Source: Burkholderia sp. Ax-1719 (lineage in GTDB: Bacteria > Pseudomonadota > Gammaproteobacteria > Burkholderiales > Burkholderiaceae). From it: a stretch of 64,000 bases of DNA. Location of the stretch: contig NZ_VWWJ01000004.1 of assembly GCF_011753055.1 (NCBI RefSeq), positions 310,001 through 374,000 on the forward strand, read 5' to 3'. The notes beneath the pieces were generated by a model. That model ran no database searches. It worked only from the letters and a program-made list of their open reading frames with translations, and was not told where the DNA came from. The translations under genes and the position numbers were made by a program. Below are positions 16,214 through 24,633 of the stretch, in pieces (positions within the stretch are counted from its first letter, which is position 1; every line of letters starts with the position of its first letter).

Positions 16214-17452
16214 TCAGATCACTCCAGCGGCGCGCAACTGCGACAGCTCGGTTTCGGAAAGCTTCAACAGCGTGCGATAGATCTCGTCATTGGCCGCGCC
16301 GAGCGCCTGCGCGGGCTGGTCGAACTGAACTGGCGTGTCGGACAGTTTGATCGGCAGACCCATGCCCATCGCCTCGATGCCGTCGAGACCCTCGTGTTCC
16401 AGTCTGACCACCGCGCCGCGTTCGCGCAGCGCCGCATCATCCAGCACTTCCCTGGGCGAGCGCACTTTTGCAGCGGGCACGCCGCGCTTTTCCTGCAACT
16501 CGTAAATGACTTCGGCGCTGGTGTGCTGCAGCGTCCATGCTTCGATGAGCGCATTCATCTGCGTTGCGTGCTTCATGCGCGGGCCGCGAGTGGCATAGCG
16601 CGGATCGTTCACGAGTTCGGGTTGCCCGATCGCTTCCGCGAGATTCTGGAACCAGTCCGGCTGAAACGCGACGAGGGCGACGTGGCCGTCCTGGGTCCGG
16701 TAGACGCCGAACGGCACCAGCCGATCCTGCGAATTGCCCGAGCGTCGGGGATAGCCGTGTGCATGGAAGACGTCGAAATGTTCTTCGGCGACGAGCGATG
16801 CGAGGCAATCGAGCATCGACACCTGCACGCGCTGGCCGACGCCGGTGCGGCCGCGATGAATCAGCGCGGCCAGCACGCCGTTCACCGCGAACAACGGCGC
16901 GATCATATCGGCGATTGGCAGGCCGATGCGCGTGGGTGGACCGTCGGCAAAGCCAGTCACGTCCATGATCCCGGACAGCGCCTGCACGATGATGTCCATA
17001 CCCTTGAGTTTCGGGTACGGGCTGGGCTCGCCGAACGCCTTGACCGACGCATAGATGATCTTCGGGTTCACCTCGCGAACGCTTTCATAGTCGACGCCCA
17101 GGCGCGCGGTCACACCTTCGCTGGCGTTTTCGATGACGACGTCGGATTCCTTGACCAGCTTCATGAACAGCGCGCGGCCCTGGTCGGATTTCAGGTCGAG
17201 CGTGATGCTCTTTTTGTTGCGCGCGCGGTTGAGGGTGGTAAGCGAAACATCGTGTTCACCCTTCACGCCGAAATGGATGCCGTCTTCGCCGACGTAAGGC
17301 GGATTGTTGCGGGCAATATCGCCGCCGCCGGGGGACTCGATGCGAATGACCTCGGCGCCGAGGCCGCCGAGCAACAGCGAGCCGTAGGGACCCGCGAGCG
17401 CGACGGTCAGGTCGAGTACGCGGATGCCATCGAGGGGTTTGGTAGCTGACAT
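16214..17452 (-). CDS. CaiB/BaiF class III CoA-transferase
   Basis: This 412-residue protein has the fold signature LDLTVALAGPYGSLLLGGLGAEVIRIE-like N-terminus (LDLTVALAGP seen directly). Asp182 in LPIADMIAP is at the position of the catalytic aspartate that forms the anhydride and CoA thioester intermediate in formyl-CoA transferase. It probably moves CoA from a donor such as succinyl-CoA to a free acid. Its neighbours are MFS importer, racemase, acyl-CoA dehydrogenase, MaoC and CitE-like lyase. With these it resembles the CoA-activation step of itaconate-type C5-dicarboxylate clusters (Ict/RipA), an inference from context. Acid specificity is unknown. Confidence 0.83.
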   Translation of the reverse strand: MSATKPLDGIRVLDLTVALAGPYGSLLLGGLGAEVIRIESPGGGDIARNNPPYVGEDGIHFGVKGEHDVSLTTLNRARNKKSITLDLKSDQGRALFMKLVKESDVVIENASEGVTARLGVDYESVREVNPKIIYASVKAFGEPSPYPKLKGMDIIVQALSGIMDVTGFADGPPTRIGLPIADMIAPLFAVNGVLAALIHRGRTGVGQRVQVSMLDCLASLVAEEHFDVFHAHGYPRRSGNSQDRLVPFGVYRTQDGHVALVAFQPDWFQNLAEAIGQPELVNDPRYATRGPRMKHATQMNALIEAWTLQHTSAEVIYELQEKRGVPAAKVRSPREVLDDAALRERGAVVRLEHEGLDGIEAMGMGLPIKLSDTPVQFDQPAQALGAANDEIYRTLLKLSETELSQLRAAGVI

Positions 17453-17466
17453 ACGTTGTCTCCGGG

Positions 17467-17516
17467 AAACCCGTACGTGACCGTCGGCGGGCGCTCAGGT
17501 CATCGTCGGGTTTTTT
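17467..17516 (+). terminator. Hairpin with T tract on the strand opposite the operon
   Basis: AAACCCG (17467-17473) pairs with CGGGTTT (17507-17513), with an inner TGACC/GGTCA pair, and six T end the element on the plus strand. Genes here run on the minus strand, so it could stop antisense transcription. The loop is large, so support is weak. Confidence 0.3.
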
Positions 17517-17570
17517 ATTTGGGAATGCGAACGAATGAAGATCCAGCGATCGACGTCCGTTTGCGGCCCG

Positions 17571-18737
17571 TCAGTACGATTTAGGCAACCCGAGCTTGCG
17601 TTCGGCAATATTCGACAGGATCAGTTGCGGCGTGACAGGGGCGATATAGCCGATCCACGCTTCCCGCATGAAACGCTCCACGTGATATTCCTTCGCGTAG
17701 CCAAAGCCGCCGTGCGTGAGAATCGCGGTCTGGCACGCCTGCATGCATGCCTCGGAGGCCAGCAGCTTTGCAGCGTTAGCCTCCGAGCCGCAGGAGAGGC
17801 CCTTGTCATAGAGTTCGGCGGCGGCGAGCATCATGTGGTTGGCCGCTTCCAGTTCCGCCCAGTTGCGCGCCAGCGGATGCTGGACGCCCTGGTTTTGACC
17901 GATCTGGCGGCCGAACACGACGCGATCCTTCGCATACTGGGTGGCGAGCTTGAGTACGGCGCGGCCCATACCAACCTGTTCGGCGGCAACGAAGACGCGC
18001 TCGGCGTTCATGCCGTGGAAGATGTAGCTCAGACCCTTGCCTTCCTCGCCGATCAGCTCGTCTTTCGACACCGGCAGGTCGTCGATGAAGAGTTCGTTGG
18101 TGTCGACCGCAGCGCGCCCGAGCTTGTCGATCTCGCGAATGTCCACATACTTGCGGTCGAGCTTCGTGTAGAACAGGCTCAATCCTTCGCTGTGCTTCTT
18201 CACCTGATCGATCGGCGTGGTGCGCGCGAGGATCAGCATGTGGTCCGCCACCTGCGCGGTCGAGATGAAAACCTTCTTGCCCGAGATCCGGTAGTTGCCG
18301 TCGGGCTGCTTCTTCGCGACGACCTTCAGCTTCGTGGTGTCGATGCCGGTGTCCGGTTCGGTGACGGCGAAACACGCCTTGTGTTCGCCGCGGGCGAAAG
18401 GCGGCAGCCAGGCTTTTTTCTGGGCATCGGTGCCGAAATGTACAACCGGCTGCAGGCCGAAGATGTTCATGTGGATCGTCGATGCAGCGGCTTGTCCACC
18501 ACACTCGGCTGCCGTGCGCAGGAAGAGGGCGGCTTCAGAGACGCCCAGATTTGCGCCGCCGAATTCTTCCGGCATGCAGATGCCGAGCCAGCCGCCACTC
18601 GCGACCGCGTCGAAGAACTCATGCGGAAACGTGTGGTTCTTATCCTTGTTGCGCCAGTATTCGAGCGGAAAATTCGCGCAGATTTTCTGCGCTGCATCCA
18701 CAATCGCCTGTTGGTCAGGGTTGAGTTGATAGCTCAC
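17571..18737 (-). CDS. Acyl-CoA dehydrogenase
   Basis: This 388-residue flavoprotein has the usual three-domain layout. It shows CFAVTEPDTGIDTTKL (FAD/substrate-binding motif near residue 125), the LGRAAVDTNELFIDDLPV middle region, and a C-terminal HGGFGYAKEYHVERFMREA. The MCAD-type catalytic Glu motif (YEGT near the end) is absent; the equivalent stretch reads IAPVTPQ. The base may therefore be elsewhere, as in isovaleryl-CoA dehydrogenase, or the protein belongs to a distinct subgroup. It introduces an alpha-beta double bond into a CoA ester and passes electrons to ETF. It lies between MaoC and CoA-transferase genes, fitting a step that makes the enoyl-CoA hydrated by the MaoC protein. Confidence 0.87.
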   Translation of the reverse strand: MSYQLNPDQQAIVDAAQKICANFPLEYWRNKDKNHTFPHEFFDAVASGGWLGICMPEEFGGANLGVSEAALFLRTAAECGGQAAASTIHMNIFGLQPVVHFGTDAQKKAWLPPFARGEHKACFAVTEPDTGIDTTKLKVVAKKQPDGNYRISGKKVFISTAQVADHMLILARTTPIDQVKKHSEGLSLFYTKLDRKYVDIREIDKLGRAAVDTNELFIDDLPVSKDELIGEEGKGLSYIFHGMNAERVFVAAEQVGMGRAVLKLATQYAKDRVVFGRQIGQNQGVQHPLARNWAELEAANHMMLAAAELYDKGLSCGSEANAAKLLASEACMQACQTAILTHGGFGYAKEYHVERFMREAWIGYIAPVTPQLILSNIAERKLGLPKSY

Positions 18738-18760
18738 GGTATTCTCCAGTCGAAGCGAAC

Positions 18761-19222
18761 TCAGGCGTTACCAGCGGGACGCACCATCATCAGGCCGGTG
18801 CGCACCGCGGTGCAGACGATCTCGTCGCGTTGATTTTTCGCCACGTGCTTGAAAGTGACGATGCCGGAGTCGTTGCGGCTCTTCGACAGACGCGTTTCGA
18901 GAATCTCGGTTTCGACGCGGATCGTGTCGCCGTGAAAAGTGGGCTTCGGGAACAGAATCTCGCCGAAGCCGAGATTGCCGAGCGTCGTGCCGAGTGTGGT
19001 TTCGTACACGGTGACGCCGGCCACCAGCGCGAGCAGGAACATGCTGTTGACGAGGCGCTGGCCGTAGAGCGAGTTCTTGCTGTATTCGGCGTCGATATGC
19101 AGCGGCGCGCAGTTATAGGTCATCGCTGAAAACAGTACGTTGTCGGTTTCGGTGACGGTCCGGCGAATCGCGTGCTCGATCACCATGCCCGGCTTGAAGT
19201 CTTCGAAGTAGAGGCCAGCCAT
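18761..19222 (-). CDS. MaoC-like enoyl-CoA hydratase
   Basis: This 153-residue single hot-dog protein has the hydratase-2 region TETDNVLFSAMTYNCAPLH. His42 is kept, but the usual catalytic Asp is Asn37, a change I also see in the second MaoC protein of this window. A GEILFPKPTFHGDTIRVET stretch follows. The family hydrates 2-enoyl-CoA to 3-hydroxyacyl-CoA. The neighbours are a CitE-like lyase gene (32 bases upstream) and an acyl-CoA dehydrogenase gene (downstream). This pairing recalls mesaconyl-CoA or itaconyl-CoA hydratase acting before a beta-methylmalyl/citramalyl-CoA lyase. Known itaconyl-CoA hydratases are, as I recall, longer double hot-dog proteins, so equivalence is uncertain. Confidence 0.82.
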   Translation of the reverse strand: MAGLYFEDFKPGMVIEHAIRRTVTETDNVLFSAMTYNCAPLHIDAEYSKNSLYGQRLVNSMFLLALVAGVTVYETTLGTTLGNLGFGEILFPKPTFHGDTIRVETEILETRLSKSRNDSGIVTFKHVAKNQRDEIVCTAVRTGLMMVRPAGNA

Positions 19223-19253
19223 TTTTTATCTCCTTGAATATATTTAGGGTCGC

Positions 19254-20141
19254 TTAATGATTAAGCGACAGGGAAAGTTCGATGATTTCGCGAGCCGTCT
19301 TCACATGCGCAATGTCGATGTGCTCGCCGTCGTAGACGCACGATGCACGCCCTTCGGCCTGGGCTTTGTCCAGAGCGTCGACCATGCCTTGATAGAACGC
19401 CACTTCCTCTTCGGTCGGGCTGTAGGTGCGGTTGACGATCTCGACGTTCGACGGGTGCAGCACGAGCTCGCCGCTCATGCCGAGCTGGCGGTCGTTCGCG
19501 GAGGACACCTGCAGCCCGTCGAGGTCGCGGATCTGCTGCCAGACGCCGCCGATCGGCAACTTGCCGGCGGCACGCGCAGCCATGACGACACGCGATTTCA
19601 GATACTGGGTCTCGCGCCCTTCGAGCGACCACACGGTCTTGAGCGCCCGGGCCACGTCGGCGTTCTTCGCGGTGGCGCCAACGATCGCCGGCACGCGTTC
19701 GTGCTGTGCGATTTCGTAAGCCAGTTGTAGCGAGCGGGCCGTTTCGAGCAGTGGAATGATCTGGGTATGGCCAATCGGCACGCCCGCGCGAAACTCGGCT
19801 TCGGCCAGCATCGACGCAACGGTGTGAATGTCTTCCGGGCCGCAAGGCTTGGAAATCACGATGCCTTCAACTGCCGGGCTGACGATCGCCAGGATGTCGT
19901 CGAAGTCGTACAGATGGGCGCTGCGGTTGATGCGCACCCAGACGCGCTGCTTTTGCTCAGCCAGCCATTCGAGCTTCGTGCGGACAATTTCACGTGCTTC
20001 GATTTTTTGTGCCGGCGGTACGCTGTCTTCGAGATCGAGAATCAGCGCATCGGCTTTCGATTCGATGGCCTTCTCGATCCAGGTCGGCTTGTTGCCCGGT
20101 ACGAAGAGGAAGGAACGGATGAGTTTCGGTTGCGTCAACAT
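19254..20141 (-). CDS. CitE-like CoA-ester lyase (HpcH/HpaI family)
   Basis: This 295-residue TIM-barrel lyase begins RSFLFVPGNKPTWIEKA and has DALILDLEDSVPP (metal-site acidic residues), VWVRINR (CoA/substrate Arg) and IIPLLETARS (second metal Glu), the set shared by citrate lyase beta, malyl-CoA lyase and citramalyl-CoA lyase. It would cleave a 3-hydroxyacyl-CoA to acetyl- or propionyl-CoA and a 2-oxoacid. It is the first gene of the leftward operon and lies about 173 bases downstream of a LysR-box promoter. With MaoC, acyl-CoA dehydrogenase and CoA-transferase it fits a methylsuccinate, mesaconate or itaconate-like route, which is inference. Confidence 0.85.
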   Translation of the reverse strand: MLTQPKLIRSFLFVPGNKPTWIEKAIESKADALILDLEDSVPPAQKIEAREIVRTKLEWLAEQKQRVWVRINRSAHLYDFDDILAIVSPAVEGIVISKPCGPEDIHTVASMLAEAEFRAGVPIGHTQIIPLLETARSLQLAYEIAQHERVPAIVGATAKNADVARALKTVWSLEGRETQYLKSRVVMAARAAGKLPIGGVWQQIRDLDGLQVSSANDRQLGMSGELVLHPSNVEIVNRTYSPTEEEVAFYQGMVDALDKAQAEGRASCVYDGEHIDIAHVKTAREIIELSLSLNH

Positions 20142-20318
20142 GGTTGCATATACCCAATCGATCGTTGTTCATCGGATGAGGACCGGACCATTCGTCTGTC
20201 AAACAGCGCGAATCTGGCGGCAGATGGCAACGTTCATGGGTCGTCTCCTTAGGGTGGCCTTGTGCGCAGCCATTGCCTCGATCAATTTGGCTTGATCGTT
20301 GTGTCTCGGTCGTTGGGT

Positions 20319-20380
20319 CTATTACATTCGCAAGTCAGGCCGCAAGAAAGGCACTGAGGCTTATGAAAAAAATAAGCTTC
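20319..20380 (-). promoter_or_regulatory. LysR-box promoter of the leftward operon
   Basis: Reading leftward, the palindrome CTTAT-N7-ATAAG (20360-20376; wider GAGGCTTAT/ATAAGCTTC at 20356-20380) contains a T-N11-A LysR box. Six bases later comes TGCCTTTC, 11 bases later CTTGCGAATGTAATAG, with TGTAAT as a plausible -10. The same blocks with identical spacing lie before the rightward operon at 21484-21541. The match between the two copies is the main evidence. Confidence 0.72.
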
Positions 20381-20533
20381 GGTTATGGCGCGGAGCTTGC
20401 GTGACAGACGATGGGAGACGCCGGATGGCGCTCTGGAAGGAGGGAGGACGAACCAATGAACAACCGCGCGGCAGGCGTTAGCAGCGCGTTGGAGGATTCT
20501 TTATCGGAAAGGCAATTGGTTGAAACGATCTGC

Positions 20534-21475
20534 CTATGAGTTTGCCCAATTGCGATACGCGGTTTCTACCAGCTTGCGCAACCAGATGTGGCTGGCGTCA
20601 CGCTGGAATCGCTCGTGCCAGATCATGCGTGACGTGAGCGTTCCGACTTCAAAAGGCACGGGTTGCAAGCGGACCGGAAACAAGGAGGCCAGCAGGCGGC
20701 CGGCCGGTTCGCCGACGGTGCAGATCGCATCGGTCTTGACCACGGTCTGCGCGGCGACGAAATCGCTGGAGACGCTGGCTACCGCGTTGCGGTGAATGCC
20801 CGTGGCCTGCAGGCGTTCCGAGACCGGGTCGACCGCATCGGCCAGGCGACGCACGCCGATGTGCCGCCCGTCAAGATAGTCCTGCAGCGTGAGCGGCGCG
20901 TCGGCCCATTTTCCATGCGCCGAAACCATGCAAACGATCCGGTGTTCGGCGAGCCGTTGCTGGCGCAGCGACGGCGCAGCGCCCGCCAGACTGCCGGCCG
21001 CCAGGTCCACCTCGCCTTGCTCCAGCATGGACAGCAACTGGGAGTGGTGCACCCGAATGCCGCGAATACGGCATTGCGGAGCATGCAACGCGAACTCGGC
21101 TGCGATGCTCGGCAGAACGGCAAACTCCGCGACGTCGGATAAGGAAACGATGAATTCCTGGCTGGCGGTCGCGGGATCAAAGCCGTCGGGTGGGCGCGAG
21201 AGCATGTCCAGGTCGCGCAGCAGGCGCGCGATGATGGGCTGCAGGGCAAGCATGCGTGGCGTAGGCGTCAACATATTGCCGCTGCGCACAAAAAGCTCGT
21301 CGCCAAAGTGTTCCCGAAGCCTGCGCAGATTCTGGCTGATGGCGGGTTGCGTCACGCCGAGCGCGACCGCGGCCTTGGACGCATTGCCCGTGTCCAGGAT
21401 CGCCTGCAGCGTTGCCACAAGACTCAAGTCGATGCGGCCTGGACGCCCGGATTGCCGTGGCCTATAGAGAGGCAT
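20534..21475 (-). CDS. LysR-family regulator of the two-armed catabolic unit
   Basis: This 313-residue protein has an N-terminal winged helix-turn-helix at about residues 17-75 (GNASKAAVALGVTQPAISQNL, with LRRLREHFGDELFVR following) and a LysR substrate-binding domain from about residue 95. The NodD/NahR-like spacing (SLSDVAEFAVLPSIAAEF) suggests small aromatic or organic-acid ligands. It is flanked on both sides by copies of the same promoter block with a T-N11-A palindrome, one only eight bases before its own start codon. It therefore probably activates both arms and controls itself. Itaconate-type clusters are also governed by a neighbouring LysR protein; the actual inducer is unknown. Confidence 0.87.
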   Translation of the reverse strand: MPLYRPRQSGRPGRIDLSLVATLQAILDTGNASKAAVALGVTQPAISQNLRRLREHFGDELFVRSGNMLTPTPRMLALQPIIARLLRDLDMLSRPPDGFDPATASQEFIVSLSDVAEFAVLPSIAAEFALHAPQCRIRGIRVHHSQLLSMLEQGEVDLAAGSLAGAAPSLRQQRLAEHRIVCMVSAHGKWADAPLTLQDYLDGRHIGVRRLADAVDPVSERLQATGIHRNAVASVSSDFVAAQTVVKTDAICTVGEPAGRLLASLFPVRLQPVPFEVGTLTSRMIWHERFQRDASHIWLRKLVETAYRNWANS

Positions 21476-21483
21476 AAGTCTCG

Positions 21484-21541
21484 ATTATATTTCTCATAAG
21501 TGGGAATGCCTTTCCTGTTGTGGAGCTTGCGAATGTAATAG
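21484..21541 (+). promoter_or_regulatory. LysR-box promoter of the rightward operon, overlapping the LysR leader
   Basis: ATTAT-N7-ATAAG (21484-21500) is followed by a six-base gap, TGCCTTTC, 11 bases and CTTGCGAATGTAATAG (21526-21541). It is 58 bases long, like the minus-strand copy at 20319-20376. TGTAAT (21534-21539) is the likely -10. The start would lie near 21546, leaving an unusually long leader of about 300 bases before the SDR gene. No gene is visible in that leader. Confidence 0.72.
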
Positions 21542-21847
21542 CTCTAAATGACCAGGGCGATGGCTATGCGCTGCTGTAGCTATTCAAATCGCCATCCATG
21601 ACGGAGACACGCATGACCACAATCGTCGGGCATCTGACGAACTTTAGCATTGTTGACGCGTCGGCGGCGCATTGGCGTCGTATTGGCTGCAGTGTTTCGC
21701 CGATGTAGACAATCGCTTCGGGTTCTGACAAAAAATGGGGTTTTATCTCGCGGCCACGCACGCGCGGCCAGATATTGCTCGCTCATAAAGAATCCAGAAT
21801 AAAAATAGGAATGCAGATCAATCGCGGCATTCGATTCGAGAATCACT

Positions 21848-22630
21848 ATGGATATGAAACTTTCAGGCCGACGCGTGTTGATTACCGGCGCGTCGCAAGG
21901 GATTGGCGCGGGCCTCGCAAAAGCGTTTGCCGCTGAAGGATGCCAGCTCGTATTGACGGCGCGTTCTGCGGACAAGCTGCAACAACTGGCTGCGGATCTG
22001 CGCGCCGCGCATGACGCGCATGTGGAAGTGCTGGCGCTGGACATGACAGCGTCGGGCGCTATTGCGGAGATCATCGCGTTTTCCGGCGACGTTGACGTAC
22101 TGGTGAATAACGCGGGCGCCATTCCGGGCGGCACGCTGTGGGACGTCGATGAAAGCGCGTGGCGCAAAGGCTGGGAATTGAAGGTGTTTGGTTATATCGA
22201 CTTGACGCGCGCGATGTATGCGCGAATGAAAGTGCGCGGCGGCGGCGTGATTCTCAACAACATCGGTAACGGTGGGCAGAACTTCGACTTCAACTACATC
22301 GCGGGTTCGACCGGCAATGCTGCGTTGATGGCTTTTACGTGTGCGTTGGGTGGCCGCAGCCTGGAGGATGGCATTCGTGTCGTGGGCGTCAATCCGGGGC
22401 CAGTGGCAACCCAGCGCATCGAGAAAGTGCTGCGAAACCACGCCGCGCGCCTGCTCGGCGACGAAACGCGTTCCGGCGAACTGATGGCGACTTATCCGCT
22501 CGGTCGCGCGGCGAGCGTCGAGGAGGTCGCGGATCTTTTCGTCTATCTGGCGTCGCCGCGTTCGGCTTACACCAGCGGCTCCATCGTCACGGTCGACGGT
22601 GGCATCAGTTCACGACGTTCGGTTGCCTGA
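21848..22630 (+). CDS. Atypical SDR oxidoreductase lacking catalytic Ser and Lys
   Basis: This 260-residue Rossmann protein has the cofactor motif TGASQGIGAG (residues 13-22), the ARSADK stretch that usually favours NADP(H), and NNAG (87-90). The active site is unusual: Tyr150 is present, but the +4 Lys of YxxxK is Ser154 (YIAGSTGNAAL), and the usual catalytic Ser region reads NNIGNGG. The C-terminal VDGGISS end is normal. It may be an SDR subfamily with an altered mechanism or a binding protein. It is the first gene of the rightward LysR-controlled arm, and its stop is two bases from the next start. ATG 21854 is an alternative start. Confidence 0.8.
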   Translation: MDMKLSGRRVLITGASQGIGAGLAKAFAAEGCQLVLTARSADKLQQLAADLRAAHDAHVEVLALDMTASGAIAEIIAFSGDVDVLVNNAGAIPGGTLWDVDESAWRKGWELKVFGYIDLTRAMYARMKVRGGGVILNNIGNGGQNFDFNYIAGSTGNAALMAFTCALGGRSLEDGIRVVGVNPGPVATQRIEKVLRNHAARLLGDETRSGELMATYPLGRAASVEEVADLFVYLASPRSAYTSGSIVTVDGGISSRRSVA

Positions 22631-22632
22631 AT

Positions 22633-24597
22633 ATGTACAAACATGTTTTTTCGCCACTGCGAATCGGTGGCGTCGAGATTCCCAACCGCATTGTGCGCAC
22701 CGCGCATGCAACGCGTCTGGCCAACCGATACGTCAATGACGACCTGATCGCCTATCACCTGGCGAGAGCAAAGGGCGGCGCGGGCTTGTCGATCATCGAA
22801 AGCACATCGGTTCACCCGTCATCGACGTTTTCGCTCACCGCGAGCGACGACGGATCGATTGCGCCCATGCGAAAGCTGGTTGACGCGATTGCGCCAACGG
22901 GCATGAAACTGTTTACGCAGCTCTGGCATGGCGGATACACCGATCCCGCCGCAGACGGCGGATTGCCGTGGGCGGTGTCGCCGCTGGCGGGACGCTATTC
23001 GGTTGCGCCGCCCATCCCGATGACCACGGACCAGATCGAAGAACTGATTGACGCCTACGCTAGTGCGGCCGTACGTATGCAGGCCGCGGGGCTGGACGGC
23101 GTGGAAGTGCTGGCAGGAGCGGGCTACCTGTTCTCGCAATTCTTTTCGCCGGTGCTGAACCAGCGCACCGATGCGTACGGCGGCAGCTTCGACAATCGCA
23201 TTCGGGCATTCATGGAAACACTGCGTGCGATCCGCGCAGCCACCTCGCCCGATTTCGTACTCGGCGTGCGCGTGGGTTCTAGCTCGGACCCGCGCATTCT
23301 CACGGACGAAGTCGTCAATGAGATCGTGCTTCGGGCGCAGGCCGAATCGCTGATCGACTTCGTCAACATCACGCACGGCGATTACTACTTTCACGTCGAC
23401 CGCTATGCAGGCATGGACGCGCCGGTTGGCTACCAGTTGCCGCACGTCGAGCGGATTTCGCAGGGCGTCACCGTACCGCGTATCGTCGTGGGCCGTTACG
23501 GCACGCTGGATGATGCCGAGCAGGCGCTGAGAAGCAGACAAGCCGACATGATCAACATCGTGCGCGGGATGATTGCCGATCCGATGCTGGTCGTGAAGAG
23601 TCGCGAAGGGCGCGGAACGCAGGTGCGCCCCTGTATCGGCTGCAATCAGGGCTGCCTGGGCGGGGCGTTCGCCGGTCGGATGGGCTGTGCGGTGAACCCG
23701 GCCGTGGGCTATGAGCGGACCTTGTCGGACGAGACGATCGTGCGAGCCGCCACTGCGCGCAAGGTGCTGGTGGTGGGTGGCGGCGTTGCAGGCATGGAAG
23801 CGGCTCGTGCCGCGCTGCTCGCCGGACACCAGGTGACGCTCGTCGAGGCGATGTCCGACCTTGGCGGTTTGTTGAACTTCGCCAAACATTTACCGAAGCT
23901 CCATCCCATCGCCGATATCGCGATCTGGCTGCAGAGCGAGGTCTATCGCCTGGGCGCGGAAGTGCGCTTGTCGACATACATGGATGCGGACGACGTGCTG
24001 GCCGAGCAGGCGGATGCGGTAATCGTCGCAACGGGTTCGCAGCCTGTGGACGTGCGCGAATTCAGGCAGACCGCCGACCCGGCGACGCAGGTGCCGATTG
24101 CGCGCGAAGCGACGGTACTGACGCCGCAGGATCTTGCCGTGGCGCCGCCGCAGGATCTGGGACGCACCGCGCTGGTTTTTGACGACATTGGGCATTACGA
24201 GGCCATCGGCTGCTGCGAGGCGCTGATCAATCGCGGGCTTGAGGTGACCTATGTGACGCGCCATCTGATGTTCGCCCCGGCCGTCGAGACGACCGGGCGC
24301 ACGCAAGCCGCATTACGCCGCTTGCACAGTGCGGGGCGACTGCGCATCGTCACGCAGTCTGCGCTGGTGTCGATCTGCAAGGGAAGTGCGGAGATCAGGC
24401 CGCTGTTTGGCAGCGAGACGGAAAGCGTTGCAGCCGATACGGTGGTGCTGGTGGGCTACCGGCAGTCGCAGAACGAAATCTGGGAGGCGTTGCGCGGGCA
24501 AGTGGGGCAGTTGCATCTGATTGGCGACGCGCGATCCGCACGCGACATTCAGCCCGCGATCAGGGAAGGCCACATCGCTGGTCGTTCGATTACATAG
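22633..24597 (+). CDS. OYE/2,4-dienoyl-CoA-reductase-like iron-sulfur flavoprotein
   Basis: This 654-residue protein begins MYKHVFSPLRIGG two bases after the SDR stop; longer in-frame starts lie inside the SDR gene. An FMN TIM-barrel (about 1-350) carries the 4Fe-4S ligands Cys334, Cys337, Cys341 and Cys353 (CxxCxxxC-x11-C). An FAD/NAD(P)-binding part follows from VLVVGGGVAGMEAA near residue 379. This three-cofactor layout is that of FadH, trimethylamine dehydrogenase and related enzymes that reduce or oxidise conjugated C=C bonds, often on CoA esters. Its place in a LysR-regulated operon with SDR and MmgE/PrpD suggests reduction of an unsaturated or cyclic enone intermediate. Confidence 0.87.
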   Translation: MYKHVFSPLRIGGVEIPNRIVRTAHATRLANRYVNDDLIAYHLARAKGGAGLSIIESTSVHPSSTFSLTASDDGSIAPMRKLVDAIAPTGMKLFTQLWHGGYTDPAADGGLPWAVSPLAGRYSVAPPIPMTTDQIEELIDAYASAAVRMQAAGLDGVEVLAGAGYLFSQFFSPVLNQRTDAYGGSFDNRIRAFMETLRAIRAATSPDFVLGVRVGSSSDPRILTDEVVNEIVLRAQAESLIDFVNITHGDYYFHVDRYAGMDAPVGYQLPHVERISQGVTVPRIVVGRYGTLDDAEQALRSRQADMINIVRGMIADPMLVVKSREGRGTQVRPCIGCNQGCLGGAFAGRMGCAVNPAVGYERTLSDETIVRAATARKVLVVGGGVAGMEAARAALLAGHQVTLVEAMSDLGGLLNFAKHLPKLHPIADIAIWLQSEVYRLGAEVRLSTYMDADDVLAEQADAVIVATGSQPVDVREFRQTADPATQVPIAREATVLTPQDLAVAPPQDLGRTALVFDDIGHYEAIGCCEALINRGLEVTYVTRHLMFAPAVETTGRTQAALRRLHSAGRLRIVTQSALVSICKGSAEIRPLFGSETESVAADTVVLVGYRQSQNEIWEALRGQVGQLHLIGDARSARDIQPAIREGHIAGRSIT

Positions 24598-24633
24598 GAT
24601 GCCGAGCGATTAGTCTGGGAAGGGAAATCCACA

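Noticed and set aside
15298..17449. Long plus-strand open frames opposite the racemase and CoA-transferase genes
   Set aside because: They are antisense shadows of GC-rich coding DNA: Arg/Ala/His-rich, no ribosome sites and no family motifs, while the minus-strand frames have clear catalytic residues.
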